Assembly (NCBI RefSeq): GCF_000299415.1
Contig: NZ_AMPG01000001.1
Location: 558,001-622,000 of the forward strand
Origin: Candidatus Microthrix parvicella Bio17-1
Lineage (GTDB): Bacteria > Actinomycetota > Acidimicrobiia > Acidimicrobiales > Microtrichaceae
Direction: 5' to 3'
DNA: 64,000 bases
Shown: positions 7,854 through 17,427 of the stretch, in pieces
Position numbering within the stretch: position 1 is the stretch's first letter
How the letters are laid out: each line of letters starts with the position of its first letter
Notes under the pieces: model-generated
Told to the model about the DNA's origin: nothing
Databases searched by the model: none
Seen by the model: only the letters and a program-made list of their open reading frames with translations
Program-made: the position numbers and the translations under genes

Positions 7854-10800
7854 TCAGTTGGCGTAGCGGTCGAGGAACACCGCCATTTGCCATCGATTCA
7901 ACTTGAGGTTCGGGCCGAACATCCCCGGGGCGACGCCGGAGGTGATCTGCGCCTCGGTCAGCCACGACACCGCTTGGCTGTAGTAGGCGCTTGGCGACAC
8001 GTCCCCAAATGAGTTGGTTTGCGAGGGCGGGGGGCTTCCGGCGAGTTTCCAGAGGAACGTGGCCATCTGCCCGCGTGTCACCGGCTGAGCAGGCGAGTAG
8101 GTCTCCGGGCCGGTTCCGCCCGTGACCCCCGCTCCCACCAGCCACGACACGGCCTGGTCGTAATAGGCGTTGGTCGACACATCGCCAAAGGTGTGGCGCT
8201 GTGCGGGTGTTGGCGAGCACACGACCTTCCACAGGAAGGCCGCCATCTGCGCGCGAGTGACCTGCTGCGACGGCCCGAACATGCCGGGGCCCACGCCGGA
8301 GGTGATACCCGACGACACCAGCCAAGCCACCGAATCCGAGTAGTAGGCACCGGCCGCAACGTCACCAAACCCGTGCGGCGGCCCAGGGGGATTGGTCAGG
8401 CACGGATAGGCCGGGGTCGGCGGGGACATGGTTCGCCAGTCCGGGTCCATATCGCCCGCGGTGTTGCTGGTGAGTGCACCGGCACCCAGACCATCGGCAC
8501 CGATCCGCCAGATCTCGGCGTCACCTCCAACGAACGACACAAAGACCAGCCGCAGGTCATCGGGTGAAAATGAGGCGTGGAGGTCATTGACTCCGGCTCC
8601 TCCTGCCGAAGTTGCGGTGAGGTTGTGACGATCAGTGCCGTCGAGACGACTGGTGAACACGTCGTACGGTGTGGCGCCGGTATTGGAACGGCTGAAGGCC
8701 ATGCGCTTGCCGCCGTTGCCCAGGTCCGGGACCTCGTCCACAGTGGTGCCCGTCAGCACCGGCGTCCTGCCGGTACCGCTCAGGTTCACCCGATACAGGT
8801 CACCGGCATGCGAGTAGAACACCACGTCCGAGGCGTTCACCGTCGGGTCATATGAGTTCGCTCCTGCAGCGGCGAACGTGACCACCGCAGCGATACCGCC
8901 GCCGTCGGCGTTCATGCGCCAAATCTCGTCGTGCCCGCCAGTGCGGCGGACGAACACCAACTGCGAGCCGTCCTTGCTCCAAGCGGGTTTGGAGAGCGTG
9001 TCCGCAATACCTTCCGAGAGGTTCACCGGGCTGGTGCCATCGGCGGCCATTACCCACAGGTCGCTACCTCTCGTCCAGGCGATGCGCTGCCCGTCAGGGC
9101 TCCATGCGGGGAACCGATCGGCGGCCGGATCGTCGGTGAGCCGGGTCTGGACCCCGCCATCATCCTCCATCGTGTACAGCTCAAGGTTGCCGTCCCGATC
9201 GGAGGAGAACGCGACGTCGGCGGTCGTCTCAGCACCCAGCTCGGATCGGGCCAGGGCCAGCAGCGAGTCGCGGGCCGACAGCAACGATGCCGACCCGGTG
9301 CCGTCCTTGACCGACGTCGCCGAGTAGGCGGTGGGGAACGCGGTGTCCACCACGGCGTCGACATCGGCCCCTCGACCATGGCCGTCAAGCCACTTCATCA
9401 ACTCGTAGTCCTCACGACCGTCGCGTATGCGCTTGAGTCGAACCGTCTCCAGCGGGATGGCGTTGGTACCACCGATGTTGGCCACGGTGCCCGGCGCAAA
9501 GAGGGTGCCGTCGCCGTTGGCCCCGCTCTCAAACAACCCACCCGAGGAGAAGGCCGAGTCGAGGCGCGCATTGACCGACCAGTACAGCTCACCGGTTGCG
9601 TCATAACGCCAGGCCATCCAACTCATGGCCCGTGACTGCACGGCCGGCGCATCCACGGCGTAACCGGGCCAACCATCCCAATAGCTGATCGGGCTGCCAA
9701 AGGTGTCGCCGCCGCACCCATGAGACAAGCACGAGGCATAGAGCCAGAGCTCCCGGCCGGGAGTACCCAGAAAGGCGTTGTAGGTCGGCCTCTGGTCGCC
9801 TGCCAGCAGCTGGCCCGGCTTATCGTGAATTCGGTTGAGCGGCGGCACCAGGATGCCCGTGTCCGGCATGCCCGCCGGGCCCGCCCTGGCGTTGAGTTGG
9901 CCGATCGTGGCGGTCACCATCGAGGGGCGATTCCAAGCGGTCTTGGCCTCGTTCGCAAACGGAGCGCACGTGGCCCACTCCGTGGCCGAGTCGTTCGGCT
10001 CATCGCATCCGTACCAAACAAACTTGTTCGAGAAGTCCTGTCCGGCCTCGGTGGCCTCTGCCTCCCAGGCGTTGGCGCACGCGGTGCGACAGTGCCAATC
10101 CCGGTAGGCGTATTGCGACACCGTGGTGGCCTGGGCATTCCCCAACCGCCACTTGGCACCGGCCGGCACGGCCCCCGTTCCACGGATGGTGGGGCCCTCG
10201 ATGAGGTTCTCCCACTCTGCTGTGAGGTAGTTCGCCGGGTTCTGATCGGCCCGCAACCCCGAACCGTTGGCCAGCGTCGTCCGGTTGTCCAGCGCCAGAC
10301 GGGAGTACATCGAGTACAGCGTCCGGCGCAGTGTGGCATCGCCGCCACAGTTGTTTGTACCCGTGTGGGCGCGGCAGATCGAATCGTCGCTGCCGCTCTG
10401 ATAGTTCAGGTAAAACGCACTGCGCAGGCTGGAGGTGGCCGGAATCGTGAGGTTGAGCACCTCCAGCGTCACTGCCACCTGGGTCGAGGTGCCGTTGGCG
10501 GACAGTGTCAGCGAGTCGGCAAACACTCCCGAACCCACGGTGGTCGGCACGAACACGTCAACCCAGATCACCCGGTTTTCCCCGGACGGCACGTCGAAAG
10601 GGAAGGCGTTGCGGTTCTGCGAATACAGCTGGTCGACCTCGGGAATCAGCGCATCACCCCAGCGGCCGACAGCCCCTTCGCCGTCCGATGGCTCGACGAC
10701 GTCGTTATAGGCCATGCGATATCGCCCCGTGGTACCCCAGCCAAATAGGTCGCCCGACAACGAAACATTGGTTGCGGGGCCCTGAACGACTATCTGAAAT

Positions 10801-11024
10801 GACTCGACCTCGTTGCGGGCAGATGTGAGCGAAACCGACCCCGGTGTAGGCGACAGGGTCTGAGTGGGTCGCACCTGCTGCATGGACGACACAACCGAGA
10901 TCGTCGGCACTGCTGCACCGGCAGGCCTCGTCTGGGCGACCACCGAGCCTGCGATGACCAGTGCGGCGATGCACGCCCCAACGATGTTGCGATGCCGTCT
11001 GCGGTTGGCGCATCTCCCTGCCAT
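7854..11024 (-). CDS. Secreted DUF4091 / TolB-type propeller / triple SLH-domain protein
   Basis: A 1056-residue exported protein. A signal peptide occupies the first 40 or so residues (Arg-rich start, then a hydrophobic core, APA-like site near RPAGAAV). Residues about 45-590 resemble DUF4091 (glycoside-hydrolase-like) proteins, including the EYELMKWL-type block seen here as RDGREDYELMKWLDG. Residues about 595-860 are TolB-like beta-propeller repeats (FSSDRDGNLELYTM, AWSPDGQRIAWTR). Three SLH modules of about 60 residues finish the protein, each with FGDV..AYY..AVSWL and ending in a VTRxQMAxFLWK block. SLH modules normally tether proteins to cell-wall polymers. The start at 11024 is one base after the stop of the upstream lipoprotein gene, so the two form an operon. 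Confidence 0.78.
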   Translation of the reverse strand: MAGRCANRRRHRNIVGACIAALVIAGSVVAQTRPAGAAVPTISVVSSMQQVRPTQTLSPTPGSVSLTSARNEVESFQIVVQGPATNVSLSGDLFGWGTTGRYRMAYNDVVEPSDGEGAVGRWGDALIPEVDQLYSQNRNAFPFDVPSGENRVIWVDVFVPTTVGSGVFADSLTLSANGTSTQVAVTLEVLNLTIPATSSLRSAFYLNYQSGSDDSICRAHTGTNNCGGDATLRRTLYSMYSRLALDNRTTLANGSGLRADQNPANYLTAEWENLIEGPTIRGTGAVPAGAKWRLGNAQATTVSQYAYRDWHCRTACANAWEAEATEAGQDFSNKFVWYGCDEPNDSATEWATCAPFANEAKTAWNRPSMVTATIGQLNARAGPAGMPDTGILVPPLNRIHDKPGQLLAGDQRPTYNAFLGTPGRELWLYASCLSHGCGGDTFGSPISYWDGWPGYAVDAPAVQSRAMSWMAWRYDATGELYWSVNARLDSAFSSGGLFESGANGDGTLFAPGTVANIGGTNAIPLETVRLKRIRDGREDYELMKWLDGHGRGADVDAVVDTAFPTAYSATSVKDGTGSASLLSARDSLLALARSELGAETTADVAFSSDRDGNLELYTMEDDGGVQTRLTDDPAADRFPAWSPDGQRIAWTRGSDLWVMAADGTSPVNLSEGIADTLSKPAWSKDGSQLVFVRRTGGHDEIWRMNADGGGIAAVVTFAAAGANSYDPTVNASDVVFYSHAGDLYRVNLSGTGRTPVLTGTTVDEVPDLGNGGKRMAFSRSNTGATPYDVFTSRLDGTDRHNLTATSAGGAGVNDLHASFSPDDLRLVFVSFVGGDAEIWRIGADGLGAGALTSNTAGDMDPDWRTMSPPTPAYPCLTNPPGPPHGFGDVAAGAYYSDSVAWLVSSGITSGVGPGMFGPSQQVTRAQMAAFLWKVVCSPTPAQRHTFGDVSTNAYYDQAVSWLVGAGVTGGTGPETYSPAQPVTRGQMATFLWKLAGSPPPSQTNSFGDVSPSAYYSQAVSWLTEAQITSGVAPGMFGPNLKLNRWQMAVFLDRYAN

Positions 11025-11025
11025 G

Positions 11026-11520
11026 TCAGCTTCCTCCGTCGTAGATGATGTCCACCGGAACCGTGCCGTAGTCGTAGCGGCCACCCGCCCTCACGTACTT
11101 CCACTCGGAGGAGCCGACCCAGTACGAATTGGATTGGTGGCTGTACACCCGAAACCGCCAGGAGTAGCCGGCGATCAGCGCCATGTTGACGCAGCCCCTG
11201 CTATTGGTCTCCACGGTGGTCACCTGTGACGACTGTCCCTTGATCCATGCATCGACGTTGACAGGACCGGTGTAGCTGCCCCAGAAGGCTCCGTACCCGA
11301 TGTTGTTCCAGGCGCCGAAACACACCTGAGCCGAGCCCGACGCCGGTGGCTTGGGTTTCGGCGGAGGCGGCACGGCAGCACACCCACATGATCCAAGCAG
11401 CAGCGCGAACGCAGCGCCCACGACCGCCAAGCGAACCGATCGGGACCTCAACACTGTGCGATGCAATCCGGAGTTCTTGGCGGAACCCGCCGTCCCCGGC
11501 CGCTTCTCATTGAGCTCCAT
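11026..11520 (-). CDS. Small lipoprotein or secreted protein, unknown function
   Basis: A 164-residue protein starting MELNEKRPGTAG. A strong ribosome-binding site (GAGGAGAGAAC) precedes the ATG. A hydrophobic segment ends in LLLGSCGCA, which can serve as a lipobox, followed by a Pro/Lys spacer and a domain of about 115 residues rich in Tyr, Trp and Ser (FGAWNNIGYGAFWGSY; YSWRFRVYSHQSN). Two or three Cys are present in the mature domain. I do not recognise the fold. It lies immediately upstream of the SLH protein on the same strand, so it may be an anchored partner at the cell surface. An 18-bp direct repeat lies upstream. Confidence 0.6.
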   Translation of the reverse strand: MELNEKRPGTAGSAKNSGLHRTVLRSRSVRLAVVGAAFALLLGSCGCAAVPPPPKPKPPASGSAQVCFGAWNNIGYGAFWGSYTGPVNVDAWIKGQSSQVTTVETNSRGCVNMALIAGYSWRFRVYSHQSNSYWVGSSEWKYVRAGGRYDYGTVPVDIIYDGGS

Positions 11521-11544
11521 GTTCTCTCCTCGGGTGTTCGACGC

Positions 11545-11605
11545 ACCGTCGCTGGGCCAGCCCTCGCTGAAAATCGTCGCTGTGACAACCGTCGCTGGGC
11601 CAGCC
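11545..11605. repeat. Pair of exact 18-bp direct repeats upstream of the lipoprotein gene
   Basis: ACCGTCGCTGGGCCAGCC occurs at 11545-11562 and again at 11588-11605, 43 bases start to start. Both lie upstream of the leftward lipoprotein gene and could be regulator sites or a slippage remnant. Confidence 0.6.
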
Positions 11606-11776
11606 ACCTCACGAGAGATTCTACGAAACCCTTCGTTCGTGTACACCCCGAAAGTGTGCCAACTTCACCTTCTGCCTCAAGGCCGCCGAGCATTCGCCCG
11701 TCGGCAGAGGCCGTCGTGGCGGCTCCAAGGGTCGTTTGGGTCCGACCGCGCAATTCGGATTTCCGCCCTTGGACGG

Positions 11777-11782
11777 TAACCT
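11777..11782 (+). promoter_or_regulatory. Candidate -10 element of metH
   Basis: TAACCT fits TANNNT and ends 9 bases before the metH ATG. The rest of 11606-11791 holds no gene that I can support. I saw no cobalamin-riboswitch B12 box. Confidence 0.3.
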
Positions 11783-11791
11783 TGACGCCCT

Positions 11792-14700
11792 ATGACCCAG
11801 TCTTCTTACCTGTCGGCAGTTCGCGAGCGCGTGGTGATCTTCGATGGCGCGTCGGGAACTTGGTTACAGGCTCATGAGCTGGGGCCGGACGACTTCGGCG
11901 GCGAGGCGCTGGAGGGCTGCAACGAAATCCTCTGCGATACCCGTCCAGAGTTGATCTCCCAGATGCACCGCGAGTATTTGGAGGCGGGTGCCGACGTTAT
12001 CGAGACCAACAGTTTCGGCGCCTTCGGTGTGCCGCTGGCCGAGTACGACATGCCCGAGCGGGCCCACGAGCTGTCGCTGAAGTCGGCGCAGCTGGCCCGC
12101 GCCGCCGCCGACGAATTCTCCACACCCAAGAAGCCCCGATGGGTCGGTGGGTCGATGGGGCCCGGCACCAAATTCGCCACCTTGGGCAACATCAGCTACG
12201 AGGATCTGCGGGCCAGCTACTACCCATCTGCTTTGGGCTTGTTGGAGGGTGGGGTCGACCTGTTCGTCATCGAGACCCAATTCGACCTCCTGGGCGCCAA
12301 GGCCGCCATGGCCGCCTGCCGCGATGCCATGGCCGAGGTGGGCCGTGAGGTGCCCATCCAGGTGCAGGTCACCATCGAGCTCACCGGCCGCATGCTGCCG
12401 GGCACCGAGATCTCGGCGGCGCTCGTGGCACTCGATGCGATGGGTCCCGACGTCATCGGCATCAACTGCGCCACCGGTCCGGTGGAGATGGCCGAGCACG
12501 TCCGTCACCTGTCCCAAAACAGTCGTGTGCCCATCGTGGTCATGCCCAATGCCGGGTTGCCCTCGGTGGTCGACGGCAAGATGCACTACGACCTGACCGC
12601 CGAGCAGTTCGTCGAGCACCAGACCCGTTTCGTCGAGGAGCTGGGCGTCACGATCGTCGGCGGCTGCTGCGGCACCACCCCGGACTACATCCGTCAGCTG
12701 GCCGAGGCGGTCGGCGGGCGGCCCGCCACCTGGAAGCCCGGCGAGTTCGAGCCCGGCGCCACGTCGATCTACAGCCTGGTGCCCTTCGAGCAGGACGCCA
12801 GCTTCCTGATCATCGGCGAGCGCACCAACGCCAACGGCTCCAAGCGGTTCCGCGAGGCCCTGCTTGAAGGCGACTGGGACACCTGCGTGAAGATGGCCAA
12901 GGACCAGGTGAAGGAGGGCGCCCACGTCCTGGACGTGTGCGTCGACTACGTCGGCCGCGACGGGGTCGCCGACATGGAGGAGATCGCCAGCCGCTTCGCC
13001 ACACAGTCGACCGCGCCCCTGGTGCTCGACTCCACCGAGCCCGAGGTGATGGAGGCCGGGCTGCGATGGATGGGCGGCCGGGCCATCCTCAACTCGGCCA
13101 ACCTGGAGGACGGCGAGGCCGAGGGCTCACGCCTCGACCGGGTGATGAAGCTGGCCGGTCAGTACGGCGCCGCAGTGATCTGCCTGCTGATCGACGAGAA
13201 GGGCCAGGCCCGCGATGTCGACTGGAAGGTGGCGATCGCCCACCGCATCCACGACCTGGCGATCAACCGCTACGGGCTGGAGTCCTCCGACCTGATCTTC
13301 GATGCGCTCACCTTCCCGCTGTCCACCGGCGACGACGACCTGCGCGAGGACGCCATGGCCACGATCAACGCGATTCGCCGCATCAAGGAGGAGCTGCCCG
13401 GCGTGCACACGGCGCTTGGCGTGTCCAACGTCAGCTTCGGCCTCAACCCCGCCGCCCGGCACGTCCTCAACTCGGTGTTCCTCAACGAGTGCGTCAAGGC
13501 CGGGTTGGACTCGGCCATCGTGCACGCCGCCCGCATCATGCCGTTGGCGAAGATCCCCGAGGAGCAGAAGGAGGTGGCGCTCGACCTCATCTACAACCGT
13601 CGGGGCACCGAGGGCACGCTGTCCGAGGGCGACAAGGACTACGACCCGCTGGTGAAACTGCTCGAGGTGTTCAGCGATGTCAACGCAGCCGAGGCGGTCG
13701 TCGAAGACCGGACCGACTGGACGCTGGAGGACATCCTCAGCCACCGCATCATCGACGGCGACAAGGAGGGCCTCACCGACGACCTCGACAAAGCAATGGC
13801 TCAGGGCATCGCCCCCCTGTCGATCATCAACGACATCCTGCTGGCCGGCATGAAGATCGTCGGCGAACGCTTCGGTGCCGGTGAGATGCAGCTGCCGTTC
13901 GTGTTGCAGTCAGCCGAGACGATGAAGGCGTCGGTGGCGCACCTCGAGCCGCACATGGAGACCGCCGAGGACGACACCGGCAAGGGCTCGATCGTGTTGG
14001 GCACCGTCAAGGGCGACGTGCACGACATCGGCAAGAACCTGGTGGACATCATCCTCACCAACAACGGCTACACGGTGCACAACATGGGCATCAAGGTGCC
14101 GATCACCGAGATGATCGACAAAGCGTTGGAGACCAAGGCCGATGCCATCGGCATGTCGGGCCTGCTGGTGAAGTCCACGCTGGTCATGCGCGACAACCTG
14201 CTCGAGCTGACCTCCCGCGACCTCGAACACATTCCGGTGATGCTCGGCGGTGCGGCCCTCACCCGGGCCTACGTCGAGCGGGATCTTCGCGAGAACCATC
14301 CCGGCCGCTTGTTCTACGGCAAGGACGCCTTCGAAGGCCTGCACACGATGGACCGGCTGATGAAGATCAAGGCCGAGGGCGAGCAGGAGGACGACAAGAC
14401 GTGGGGCATCGAGCCCGGCGGTCGTGAGATTCCCGGCCTGTCCGAGCGCATGGCCGCTCGGGCAGGCGAGACCACCGTCCAGGCGCCCGCGGACCTCCCG
14501 GCCCGCTCTCCCGACGTTGCCACCGACAACCACGTGTTCATGCCCCCGTTCCTCGGCACCCGGGTGATCAAAGGGATCCCGATCGACGAGATCGCCACCT
14601 GGATCAACGAGACCACCCTGTATCGCAATCAGTGGCAGTTCCGTCCCGAGACGGGCGAGGACGACGTGGCGTTTAAGGACAGGCTGCGTTCGAGGTTCCG

Positions 14701-15355
14701 TGAGGAACTCGCCAAGGCCCGTGAGGACGACCTGCTGGTGCCCACAGTGGCCTATGGGTACTTCCCCGTCAACGGTGACGGGAACGACGTGGTGGTCTGG
14801 ACCGACGAGAATCGCAATACCGAGCGGGCGCGCTTCAAGCTGCCCCGTCAGCACAAGGAGCCCTACCTGTGCATCGCCGACTTCTTCCGGTCGGTCGACT
14901 CAGGTGAACCCGATTACCTGGCCGCTCAAATCGTCACGATGGGTTCCAAGGTGTCCGAGCGCACTGCCGAGCTGTTCGCCGCCAACAACTACACCGAATA
15001 CCTGTACCTGCATGGGCTGGGCGTCGAAATGGCAGAGGCGCTGGCCGAGCGCTGGCACCGTCGCATCCGCGAGGAGTGGGGCTTCGCCGACGAGGACCCC
15101 GCGTGGGACGGGTCCTCACCAGACCGCACGGCACTCACCGGTCTGTTCCGCCAGAAGTACCGCAGCGGCCGCTACAGCTTCGGCTACCCCGCGTGCCCCG
15201 ACCTGGAGGACAACGCCATCCTGGCCGAGCTTCTCGACGCCGAGTCGATCGGTATCGAGTGCAACGAGGACACCGGCTGGCAATACCACCCCGAGCAGAC
15301 CACGTCGGCCATCATCTGTCACCACCCCCGGGCCAAGTACTTCGTCGCCCGGTGA
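11792..15355 (+). CDS. metH: Cobalamin-dependent methionine synthase
   Basis: A full-length 1187-residue MetH that methylates homocysteine with methyltetrahydrofolate through B12. Domains in order: the homocysteine domain (about 1-310) with zinc ligands Cys226 (NCATGP) and Cys292-Cys293 (GGCCGTT); the pterin-binding domain (about 330-600, starting FLIIGERTNANGS); the B12 cap (about 640-730); the B12-binding domain with DVHDIGKN at 742-749, His744 being the lower cobalt ligand; and the AdoMet-binding reactivation domain (about 910-1187). The start is the ATG at 11792, whose product begins directly before the (beta/alpha)8 barrel (VVIFDGASGTWL). A large lineage-typical spacer separates the B12 and activation domains. 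The cobalamin adenosyltransferase at 7.2-7.8 kb is nearby. Confidence 0.97.
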   Translation: MTQSSYLSAVRERVVIFDGASGTWLQAHELGPDDFGGEALEGCNEILCDTRPELISQMHREYLEAGADVIETNSFGAFGVPLAEYDMPERAHELSLKSAQLARAAADEFSTPKKPRWVGGSMGPGTKFATLGNISYEDLRASYYPSALGLLEGGVDLFVIETQFDLLGAKAAMAACRDAMAEVGREVPIQVQVTIELTGRMLPGTEISAALVALDAMGPDVIGINCATGPVEMAEHVRHLSQNSRVPIVVMPNAGLPSVVDGKMHYDLTAEQFVEHQTRFVEELGVTIVGGCCGTTPDYIRQLAEAVGGRPATWKPGEFEPGATSIYSLVPFEQDASFLIIGERTNANGSKRFREALLEGDWDTCVKMAKDQVKEGAHVLDVCVDYVGRDGVADMEEIASRFATQSTAPLVLDSTEPEVMEAGLRWMGGRAILNSANLEDGEAEGSRLDRVMKLAGQYGAAVICLLIDEKGQARDVDWKVAIAHRIHDLAINRYGLESSDLIFDALTFPLSTGDDDLREDAMATINAIRRIKEELPGVHTALGVSNVSFGLNPAARHVLNSVFLNECVKAGLDSAIVHAARIMPLAKIPEEQKEVALDLIYNRRGTEGTLSEGDKDYDPLVKLLEVFSDVNAAEAVVEDRTDWTLEDILSHRIIDGDKEGLTDDLDKAMAQGIAPLSIINDILLAGMKIVGERFGAGEMQLPFVLQSAETMKASVAHLEPHMETAEDDTGKGSIVLGTVKGDVHDIGKNLVDIILTNNGYTVHNMGIKVPITEMIDKALETKADAIGMSGLLVKSTLVMRDNLLELTSRDLEHIPVMLGGAALTRAYVERDLRENHPGRLFYGKDAFEGLHTMDRLMKIKAEGEQEDDKTWGIEPGGREIPGLSERMAARAGETTVQAPADLPARSPDVATDNHVFMPPFLGTRVIKGIPIDEIATWINETTLYRNQWQFRPETGEDDVAFKDRLRSRFREELAKAREDDLLVPTVAYGYFPVNGDGNDVVVWTDENRNTERARFKLPRQHKEPYLCIADFFRSVDSGEPDYLAAQIVTMGSKVSERTAELFAANNYTEYLYLHGLGVEMAEALAERWHRRIREEWGFADEDPAWDGSSPDRTALTGLFRQKYRSGRYSFGYPACPDLEDNAILAELLDAESIGIECNEDTGWQYHPEQTTSAIICHHPRAKYFVAR

Positions 15356-15560
15356 CAAGCCTTCTCTCCCGCACACCCACCCCAGCCACTACCCCCCGAA
15401 TCACACCGAAATCACCTCAGGCAGAGGTCCGTGACGGATCGCGATTAGCTCGCTCCAATCCTGGCCTACGCAATCCTGCCCGGCCGCGATGCGCTACGGC
15501 GACGAGCTGACGGCGAAGGTATGGCCCGACGAGCCACTCCTTGAGGTCTGAGGCCTCGTC

Positions 15561-15905
15561 CTAGGCCTGGTCACGGAGGATCGACCGAAGGCAACCGAGC
15601 AAATCATCGAGTCTGGTCTCGACAACTTCCCAAACGATCTCGCTGTCGATCTTGGCGTACCCGTGGATGAGGACGTTTCTAAACGCGACGATCCGGCGGA
15701 GGTCGGGGATCTCACTCGCCATCTCTGGGTCCGCCTTGAAAATTTGGTTCAACGCCTCTCCGATGATCTCGAATTGCCGCTCAACTGCTGATCGGGTCTT
15801 TGCGTCGTTGAGGTAGTCATCGAGCGACGACTCGCCAACGAACTACACGATCAGTTCGCCAGCCCGGATGGCGTCCCAAAGGAGCGCTCGCGAGTCAGGC
15901 TGCAT
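15561..15905 (-). pseudogene. hepT: HepT-like toxin (DUF86) with in-frame TAG at codon 21
   Basis: Read from the ATG at 15903-15905, the frame gives MQPDSRALLWDAIRAGELIV, a stop, then an uninterrupted rest of about 93 residues to 15561. The whole would be 114 residues, the usual HepT length. The catalytic RX4HXY motif of HepT RNases is intact downstream (FRNVLIHGY), as is the neighbouring EIIGEALNQI helix. The TAG at 15843-15845 sits where family members have a polar residue, so a single C-to-T or G-to-T change would explain it. The start overlaps the end of the nucleotidyltransferase gene by 11 bases, the normal order of MNT-HepT pairs. A shorter product from an internal TTG or GTG is possible. 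I infer loss of function or a sequencing error. Confidence 0.75.
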
Positions 15906-16200
15906 ACATGACTCGGGAGTTCTCAGCCACGGAGTCGGCGAAGTAGGGATTCTCCATGGCACGAGCCATGACGAGGTCGACGGGAGACCCAAGAAGCTGC
16001 TCGAGTCCGTCCTTCAAATTGAAGTAGGCGTCGAAGAGCGAAGGGGTCGATGGATGGAACTCGACCAAGAAGTCCAGGTCGCTGGTCGCAGGGTCCCAGT
16101 CGCCTCTCACGGCTGAACCAAAGATCACCAATCGACTCACGCCGTGGGCTCGACACAGCTTGGCGATCGCTTGGCTCTCCAAAGTCGGGACCGCGGACAC
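15895..16200 (-). CDS. mntA: MNT-type nucleotidyltransferase antitoxin of a MNT-HepT module
   Basis: A 101-residue minimal nucleotidyltransferase. The polymerase-beta-like motif GSAVRGDWDPATSDLDF spans residues 28-44, with Gly28-Ser29 and the metal-binding Asp41 and Asp43. In characterised MNT-HepT (type VII) pairs, the MNT protein adds AMP to the HepT toxin and so neutralises it. The partner hepT reading frame overlaps its 3' end but carries a stop codon. With no active toxin, this antitoxin would be an orphan. The start at 16200 (MSAVPTLESQ) gives a normal length; a GTG-rich region upstream joins the tail of the decayed paralog. Confidence 0.85.
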   Translation of the reverse strand: MSAVPTLESQAIAKLCRAHGVSRLVIFGSAVRGDWDPATSDLDFLVEFHPSTPSLFDAYFNLKDGLEQLLGSPVDLVMARAMENPYFADSVAENSRVMYAA

Positions 16201-16248
16201 GGAGCCTCCTCGTCGTCATTCTGCCACGTCGTGATGCCGACTCGACCG

Positions 16249-17410
16249 CTACTTTGCCGAGCGGAGCTTGAAGAGGGCCTTGCGCGCGGCCTTGGCCACC
16301 GACTTGTCGGGGTGACTCGATGCGATAGCGCCGAGGACCGTCTCGGTGTCATCGCCCGGGACTCGCCAGGCCCGCATCGATCATGGCGTCGGCCAGCCGT
16401 CCGACGGCCGACTCGCCACCGGCGTAGAGCCAGTGATCGATCTCCGCCCTCTCCTCCGCATCCGGCAGATCGGCGCCGGCCCCCGGCAGATCGGCGGCGT
16501 CCGAGTCGCGGAGCCCGCCGATGACCGGTGCCTCGGCCACCTCGGCGGCCCACCGGTGCACGAGCCACCAACCGAGCACGTCCATCTCCACCCAGCCACC
16601 GGAAACCTCCTGTCCGCCGGAGGAGACCTCGGACACCTCGTCGTTCTGCTCGCCGCAGAGGTAGAGCAGCATGTCGGGCAGTTGCTCATCGAGACTCTCG
16701 GCGAACCAGCCGAAGCCATAGGGATCGATGCGGTTGAGGTCTCGGGGCGGGCACACGTCGAAGATCAGCGACCGGAATGCCGCATCGGCCAACTTGAGGG
16801 TGGGTTGCCTGGCCAGATGCGCCTTGGGCCCCGGCACCACCTTGTTGCCCGTGCGAGGGCGTTTCAGCAACTTGGCGTCGATGGCCACCTGGAAGACGAG
16901 GTCGAGGCCGCCCAGGTCGGCGCTGCTGCGGGTCTTGAACTGCCTGTCGCCGATCCACTCGTCGACCCGGTCGCCCGTGCGCAACACCTCGACCAGTTCC
17001 ATGCCGTCGGCCAACTTGAGGTTGCCCGTCTGGGTCAGGGCCTTACCCTTGCCGATGTAGTCGACCAATCCGATCAGCTGGTAGAGGAACGGCGCCCTGG
17101 TGAGCGCCTGCTCGAGTTCGTCGTCGGTGGGGAGGGTCACCGGGAGGAACGGCGGACGCTTTCCCATCGCCTCCGGCGGGTAGGCGGTGGGGCCCAGCAC
17201 CTAGTCACGTTCAGCGCGGGGCCGTTGGTTGAACTCCCCCTTCCAGGCATCCATCGACGCCTGATCGCCTAGAACCACCCCTTCCGCCTTGCCGTGGTCC
17301 ACATGCGCTTCCCGAAACCCCAGTTGCTTTCGTCGGACATCGCCGAGACGAACTGCGTCTTGGCCCCGGGTAGACGGACAACAACACCTCGGTGACGTGC
17401 GCCGGAGGTC
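16249..17410 (-). pseudogene. Decayed first copy of the tandem paralog family (copy A)
   Basis: This is a wreck of the same family as the two intact genes upstream. The longest open stretch (16349-17200, about 283 codons) carries the family block LTQTGNLKLADGMELVEVL and PYGFGWFAESLDEQL. Lesions seen directly are: a TAG at 17201-17203 inside RPRAERD-stop-VLG (copy B reads RPRAERDRVLG); frame breaks and missing sequence further upstream (traces TQFVSAMSDE and HVTEVLLSVYP align with DQFVSEMADE and DVAEVLLDLHP of copy B); and a deletion of about 95 codons near 16365 that shifts the frame. The conserved C terminus (RAWRVPGDDTE, then SSHPDKSVAKAARKALF) survives out of frame to the stop at 16249-16251. 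A truncated 283-residue product could still be made. Confidence 0.75.
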
Positions 17411-17427
17411 ACCGGTCGGGGCTGGCG

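Noticed and set aside
11606-11791. Possible cobalamin riboswitch before metH
   Set aside because: I looked for a B12 box (GCCACTG-like) and paired stems and saw none.
11864-14854. Long open frames antisense to metH
   Set aside because: High-G+C third positions produce long shadow frames. Their translations are low-complexity (His/Gly/Asp/Val-rich) and metH is certain on the other strand.
15489-15551. Twenty-codon frame MRYGDELTAKVWPDEPLLEV
   Set aside because: It might be a remnant of a lost gene, but it is too short to assign and has no ribosome-binding site. The 15356-15560 gap otherwise shows nothing clear.
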